Shown here: in pieces, positions 7,565 to 11,031 of the stretch
How positions within the stretch are numbered: position 1 is the stretch's first letter
How the letters are laid out: every line of letters starts with the position of its first letter
Assembly: GCA_964462125.1 (NCBI GenBank)
Contig: CAYWXT010000196.1
Span: 1-11,031 of the forward strand
Reading direction: 5' to 3'
Length of the DNA: 11,031 nucleotides
Origin: JAWLFY01 sp964462125
Lineage (GTDB): Bacteria > Planctomycetota > Planctomycetia > Pirellulales > Pirellulaceae
Translations under genes and position numbers: made by a program
Notes under the pieces: generated by a model
The model's database searches: none
What the model was told of the DNA's origin: nothing
The model's input: only the letters and a program-made list of their open reading frames with translations

Positions 7565-8371
7565 ACGGGAACCAGCCGAGTCCGGCAGGCGCGAGGCATA
7601 GTACCAACATCCGATCGCGATTCCGAACAAACTCATGCTCAGGACCTGCAACACGCCCTGGCTCACCAGAACAGGGAGGACGCGCTGCTCGAACGGCAGG
7701 CTCGCTATGACGGCAAGAAAAAACAGCGGTATGGCGAGAAGGACCTGGGCCCACGCACCGATCACACGAATCCAGAGCGCCACGAAGGTACCAGAGGTCG
7801 CGCTGACGACGCTGGCAACCAACAAAGTTCGTAGAGCAAAAAGCGTGGCAACGGAGAACGCCGTTGTCAACAAAGGAACCAGAATGCTCTCGTCAAGCAG
7901 CCACACGGTAGGTCTGATCACAAACAAGCCGATCATTGCGATCTTGTATGCCTGCCCCTTTGACATTTGGCGCGCGTCGGATTGATAGACCGAGATCACG
8001 CCCAGTCGCTCGAACCAGCTTGCCACCTCGTCCTGGATGCCTGGGCGGTCGGCTCGGTAATCGTCGATCATTCGACAAAGCTGGTGCAATGGCACCACCG
8101 GCCGCTGGGAGGAGCCGGTCGATATCTCCTCCAGTAGAATCACTCGCCGCCGAACGTGCGTCGCCGTGGGCCGAATCGGGGAATCGTCCATCAAGATTCG
8201 CCCGGCGGACAGCGGCAACCAACCAGCCAGCAAGCGCAGGAGCGTAGATTTTCCTGCGCCGTTCGCGCCAAGCAGTGCATAGATCGTTCCCGAGTGCAGC
8301 TTCTCAGTCAGCGCGTGGAGCGCCCACGTTCCTTGAAACGCTCGTCCTGCTTGTCGTAGTTCAATGAGCAC
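7517..8371 (-). pseudogene. ABC transporter remnant: ATPase front half fused in frame to permease tail
   Basis: The 284-codon frame starts at GTG 8371. It opens as a normal ABC-2 type ATPase: Walker A GANGAGKST at 35-43, a signature-like MSKGQ at 136-140 and Walker B VWLLDE at 156-161. Directly after the catalytic Glu161 the sequence turns into membrane protein, with several strongly hydrophobic segments between about 163 and 262 (for example the stretches at 163-188, 203-225 and 232-260), and ends in a short polar tail. The D-loop and H-switch of the ATPase and the start of the permease are absent. The simplest reading is one deletion near 7889 that joined adjacent ATPase and permease genes. 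The product should not hydrolyse ATP productively. The SKGQ signature recalls YtrB/BcrA-type exporters. A deliberate new fusion protein is possible but less likely. It follows the secreted hydrolase gene on the same strand, 142 bases downstream. Confidence 0.75.
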
Positions 8372-8373
8372 GT

Positions 8374-8387
8374 CAACCGTTCGGTTG
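8374..8387. repeat. Short palindrome just upstream of the ABC remnant
   Basis: CAACCGTTCGGTTG pairs perfectly over six bases each side and sits two bases before the GTG start of the truncated ATPase. It could be an old operator or a hairpin covering the start, or chance. Confidence 0.25.
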
Positions 8388-8513
8388 CTTGGGAAGACTC
8401 GAGGTGAATGGGAATCCGTGCAGGAAGGTTCAATGCGAGGCGGATTGGCTGGGTCTCGCCCCCTCGTTCAAAAGGCAGAAAGGACGGAGATCGGGGGCGC
8501 ATGGGTGTGAGGC

Positions 8514-10658
8514 CTAGTCTTCCGGGCGGCACGGTTGCAGCCACACGCGGTCGCAGTTCGGTAGCGATGCTGGCAGGCGCATATCCGTCGGTTGCACGAT
8601 TGGCAACACGAGCGAACTCGCGTGGCCCTCGATGTCGTGGGCCACGTTGACCTGAAAGCTGCCGGGGAGGGCGTCAAAGGCCCATGGCCAGGCGTTACTG
8701 GCACCGCCTGGGCCGCTTACGGTCATCCGAATCTGAGATCCCTTTCTGAACGCATGAGCGAAGGGAAACAACTCGATCCGCATCAAGGTCAGTTGGCCTG
8801 GTACGAGATCGACAAGCGATTCCGCCGTGTGCAGTTGTCGCGGTCGAAGCGGAGTCGACGCGTCATCGTCCAAAGTGCGGTGACTTGCCCGCAACCATCC
8901 ACTTTGCACAAGCATCTCCTGTCCGTCAGGACGGATCTCCGAGAGGGTCACTTGCAGATCGACGTCTTCAGCGTCAGCCGCGATCCAAAGATCCGCCGAG
9001 CCAGGGCCCGCCATCATGGTGTCTTCCGGCAGGGCATCGGAGGTGAACGCCACCTGATCCTGAACCGGTTCGGTCCAGCTACCGGGCGGGTTGGGGTCGT
9101 AGTTGAAGGTGCTCACCGAGCCTGGCTCGTCAGACGCGAGGTCCGAGCCAAGCTTCAGCCGCTGGCCATCGCCAGCCCCAAAGTTCGGGAGCGTACAGCG
9201 GCCTCGGACATCACCCGTCTCGTCGGACTCCAAAAGGACAACGATGTCATTCTGCGTCTCATATTCGCTGATCGCTGCTTCGCTGGCGCCGCCCAGATAC
9301 GTGTGAAGAAACTGGACGACCTCATCCCAAACGGCCCCCGACCAGTACTGGTGGAAGCCGTTAACCCCGACAACCCGAACCGGCGTGTCGGCCGCATAGC
9401 GTTCATAGAGCATCGCCGGCCGACTGCCCACTTGGGGATCCTGCCAGGAGACGACCTGAAGGACCGGCACGGTGATCTTTTCAACCAAGGGCTCTGCGGA
9501 TCGGCTCTGCCAGGAATCGCCGTCGTGGGGGTGATCCTGGATCGTCTCGAGCAGACTCACGTTCTGGCCCCGGAGTCTTTGATTCACTGCGCAAACCGAG
9601 TCCCGCGCCGCTCGCCGATTCAGCACGTCGCGACGGCTCGGATAAGCATTTTCGGCGTCACGCGCGGACGCCCAGATATGAGCGAAACCGATGTTCGGAA
9701 TGCCACCGGGAAAAAATACATCTCGGTAAAAATCGCCCACAACCGAGCCGCACACGATCGCGTCCAGCGATGGCGGCTGAGCCGAGGCAACGAACAGCTG
9801 GGTCAACCCCGGCCACGATTGATCGCCAAGTGCGACCCCGTCGACCCACTCCTGCGCCGCCAATGCCTCGACAACATCGTAGCCATCGAGCCAGGTAAGG
9901 GGCTCCATGAAGTCGAACGCTCCGCCCGAACATCCGCTACCCCGCATGTTGACACCGACCACCGCGTACCCAGCTTCAGAAAACTGATCGAACGGTTTGT
10001 TTTGATACCCATCGCTGGTCTCCAGGCTCGGTTGATACCCCGAATAGGTAATGATCACATCGTAGGGTCCCTGTCCGTGGAGGTCAGCATCCGGCAGGAC
10101 CACTCGGTAGGAAAGGAGGGTGCCATCACGGGTCTCCACATACCCGTTGGTCGCACCGAGCTCCTGCGCCGCGTAGAAACCTGCGTCAGGATGCTGCACC
10201 GGATTCAATACCCGAACCACATGACGATCGCGATCGTTCCCATTGACGGTCACGCTGTAGCCACTTCCCGCCGGTACATTTCGGACGACCAACCCGCCTG
10301 CTTCGTCCGTAGAGGCGCTCGTTCGGAATCGATTGGGCCCTTGAACTGAAACGTCCACATTCGGCTCGGCGTTGATCACATGGATCTGCTCAACGCTGCC
10401 CCGAACGACGAGATCAGGAGCAGGCGGGTCCAAACCGGGCGACGCTACTTCAGCGTTGCCGGATGGGCCCACTTGTGCGTGCACCGTGGCCGAGTTCCAT
10501 GCCGAGAGAGCAAGTAGCGCAAGGGTCAACAACACGCTCAGCCGGGGAGCTACCGTTGGGAAAGTTCGTGCAGTTTTCAGGTCATTGGTCCACTTCGGAT
10601 TCCCGAGGCTCTCCCGCGAGGAGCTCGTGCAGTATTTGAGTGATGAATTGGCAGACAT
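8514..10658 (-). CDS. Secreted S15/CocE-family alpha/beta hydrolase
   Basis: The 714-residue protein has a long polar N-terminus, a hydrophobic core at about 40-52 and a likely signal peptidase site after VHA (59-61). Residues about 85-150 look like a small beta-rich domain. The S15/CocE-type hydrolase follows: GVNMRGSGCSGG at 235-246, the nucleophile Ser281 in GDQSWPGLTQLF, Asp407 in SWQDPQVG and His436 in NGFHQYW. The rest (about 460-700) fits the beta-jelly-roll C-terminal domain of X-Pro dipeptidyl-peptidases and cocaine esterases. Such enzymes cleave esters or amides; the substrate here is unknown. The usual Gly two places before the nucleophile is Asp (DQSWPG instead of the common GxSxxG), which is noteworthy. 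The ATG at 10658 is preceded directly by an in-frame stop and, 10 bases upstream, by GGAG. It acts outside the cytoplasm. The family call is strong, the substrate unassigned. Confidence 0.9.
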   Translation of the reverse strand: MSANSSLKYCTSSSRESLGNPKWTNDLKTARTFPTVAPRLSVLLTLALLALSAWNSATVHAQVGPSGNAEVASPGLDPPAPDLVVRGSVEQIHVINAEPNVDVSVQGPNRFRTSASTDEAGGLVVRNVPAGSGYSVTVNGNDRDRHVVRVLNPVQHPDAGFYAAQELGATNGYVETRDGTLLSYRVVLPDADLHGQGPYDVIITYSGYQPSLETSDGYQNKPFDQFSEAGYAVVGVNMRGSGCSGGAFDFMEPLTWLDGYDVVEALAAQEWVDGVALGDQSWPGLTQLFVASAQPPSLDAIVCGSVVGDFYRDVFFPGGIPNIGFAHIWASARDAENAYPSRRDVLNRRAARDSVCAVNQRLRGQNVSLLETIQDHPHDGDSWQSRSAEPLVEKITVPVLQVVSWQDPQVGSRPAMLYERYAADTPVRVVGVNGFHQYWSGAVWDEVVQFLHTYLGGASEAAISEYETQNDIVVLLESDETGDVRGRCTLPNFGAGDGQRLKLGSDLASDEPGSVSTFNYDPNPPGSWTEPVQDQVAFTSDALPEDTMMAGPGSADLWIAADAEDVDLQVTLSEIRPDGQEMLVQSGWLRASHRTLDDDASTPLRPRQLHTAESLVDLVPGQLTLMRIELFPFAHAFRKGSQIRMTVSGPGGASNAWPWAFDALPGSFQVNVAHDIEGHASSLVLPIVQPTDMRLPASLPNCDRVWLQPCRPED

Positions 10659-10703
10659 TTACATCATTCTCCATGGGGAGAGCCGGGTGTCAGGGAGAAG
10701 AGG

Positions 10704-10732
10704 ATTCTAAGCTGGCCCACCCTGAACGTCAC
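10704..10732 (-). promoter_or_regulatory. Candidate sigma70-type promoter of the secreted hydrolase gene
   Basis: On the minus strand GTGACG (10727-10732; four matches to TTGACA) is followed after exactly 17 bases by TAGAAT (10704-10709; five matches to TATAAT). The -10 box lies about 45 bases before the ATG at 10658, a suitable leader length. It is a consensus match only. Confidence 0.4.
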
Positions 10733-10764
10733 CGTCTGATCCTCGCGCAATCGCGGCCGGCCAC

Positions 10765-10821
10765 GATCCCAAAGGGATCACAGATGGTAGCCGTGGGTAA
10801 GCGCAGCGCCACCCACGGAAC
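10765..10821 (+). repeat. REP-like hairpin unit A
   Basis: The unit begins with a head hairpin, GATCCC-AAA-GGGATC (10765-10779). The spacer CAGATGGTAG follows, then a second hairpin with the stem CCGTGGGT (10791-10798) and ACCCACGG (10811-10818) around a loop containing GCGCAGCGC. It ends in GGAAC. Unit C at the window end has the same plan in the opposite orientation. Confidence 0.8.
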
Positions 10822-10844
10822 ACGGCCCCACCACACGATACATT

Positions 10845-10875
10845 GATCCCGAAGGGATCACAGATGGAGGCGCCG
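10845..10875 (+). repeat. REP-like partial unit B
   Basis: The head GATCCC-GAA-GGGATC (10845-10859) and ACAGATGG match unit A almost base for base, but then the sequence diverges into GAGGCGCC, which lacks unit A's second hairpin. Its GGCGC can pair with GCGCC of unit D. Confidence 0.65.
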
Positions 10876-10923
10876 AGGCGGGTCTCATCATCAACCGATC
10901 TGGCGCCGCCACACGTTCTCCGC

Positions 10924-10952
10924 AGCGCCGATCTGCGACGCCCTTCGGGGTC
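10924..10952 (-). repeat. REP-like partial unit D, inverted relative to B
   Basis: Read on the minus strand, it has the head GACCCC-GAA-GGG with a one-base bulge before GTC (10937-10952), then GCAGATCGGCGC. This is the B-type arrangement in the opposite direction, so B and D form an inverted pair around about 50 bases. Confidence 0.5.
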
Positions 10953-10975
10953 GGCGGTGCGCGCGGGCGCGGCGC

Positions 10976-11030
10976 GTTCCGGCGGTGCGCTGCGCGACCG
11001 CCGGCTACCATCTTGAAACCCCTTCGGGGT
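10976..11030 (-). repeat. REP-like hairpin unit C, inverted relative to A
   Basis: On the minus strand it reads ACCCC-GAA-GGGGT (11018-11030), then AGATGGTAG, then the stem CCGGCGGT/ACCGCCGG (10979-10986 with 10997-11004) around CGCGCAGCGC, and GGAAC. Length and layout match unit A, and both stems differ from A by paired changes. It reaches the last bases of the window. Confidence 0.8.
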
Positions 11031-11031
11031 A

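Noticed and set aside
8592..10349. 585-codon plus-strand open frame opposite the secreted hydrolase
   Set aside because: The minus-strand product has a signal peptide, catalytic triad and family layout; the plus frame shows no recognisable domain.
10765..11030. CRISPR array
   Set aside because: There are only two units in each orientation, they are themselves hairpins, spacing is irregular and there are no cas genes.

Overview
The window is a moderately GC-rich bacterial chromosome fragment with no rRNA, tRNA, transposase or CRISPR array. It best fits a planctomycete of the Pirellulales/Rhodopirellula type. The reasons are: most starts lack a clear Shine-Dalgarno sequence; there are secreted proteins of unknown function; and the right end carries short palindromic repeats with GAA-loop 'CCCGAAGGG' heads followed by 'AGATGGTAGCC', which I associate with such genomes. 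The taxonomic call is an inference, not a measurement.

Left (1-1980, + strand): the 3' part of a receiver-GGDEF-EAL c-di-GMP signalling protein, cut off by the window edge. A 364-nt stretch without a convincing gene follows. Centre-left (2345-6084, + strand): a compact three-gene cassette holding an unrecognised membrane-associated protein, a KAS III-type ketosynthase with an intact Cys-His-Asn triad, and an FMO-like FAD/NAD(P) oxidoreductase with a hydrophobic C-terminal tail. The last two genes overlap by one base. The cassette looks like a small lipid or polyketide-type pathway: the ketosynthase would join acyl chains, the oxidoreductase would oxidise the product, and the membrane protein may tether or complete the process. 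It is the best candidate in the window for an undescribed system.

Centre-right (6150-8371): the cassette meets a minus-strand secreted helical protein made of two diverged copies of a module of about 119 residues. Next to it is a zone of gene decay. A plus-strand remnant of a sialidase-like/DUF4185-like protein appears to lack its middle. A minus-strand ORF runs from the front of an ABC ATPase straight into the membrane part of a permease, as if one deletion had joined two neighbouring transporter genes.

Right (8514-11031): a large secreted S15/CocE-type alpha/beta hydrolase on the minus strand has a plausible promoter and ribosome binding site. Beyond it, the last 270 bases contain four hairpin repeat units in two opposed pairs. 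Stem changes between units are compensatory, which marks them as REP-like structured elements.
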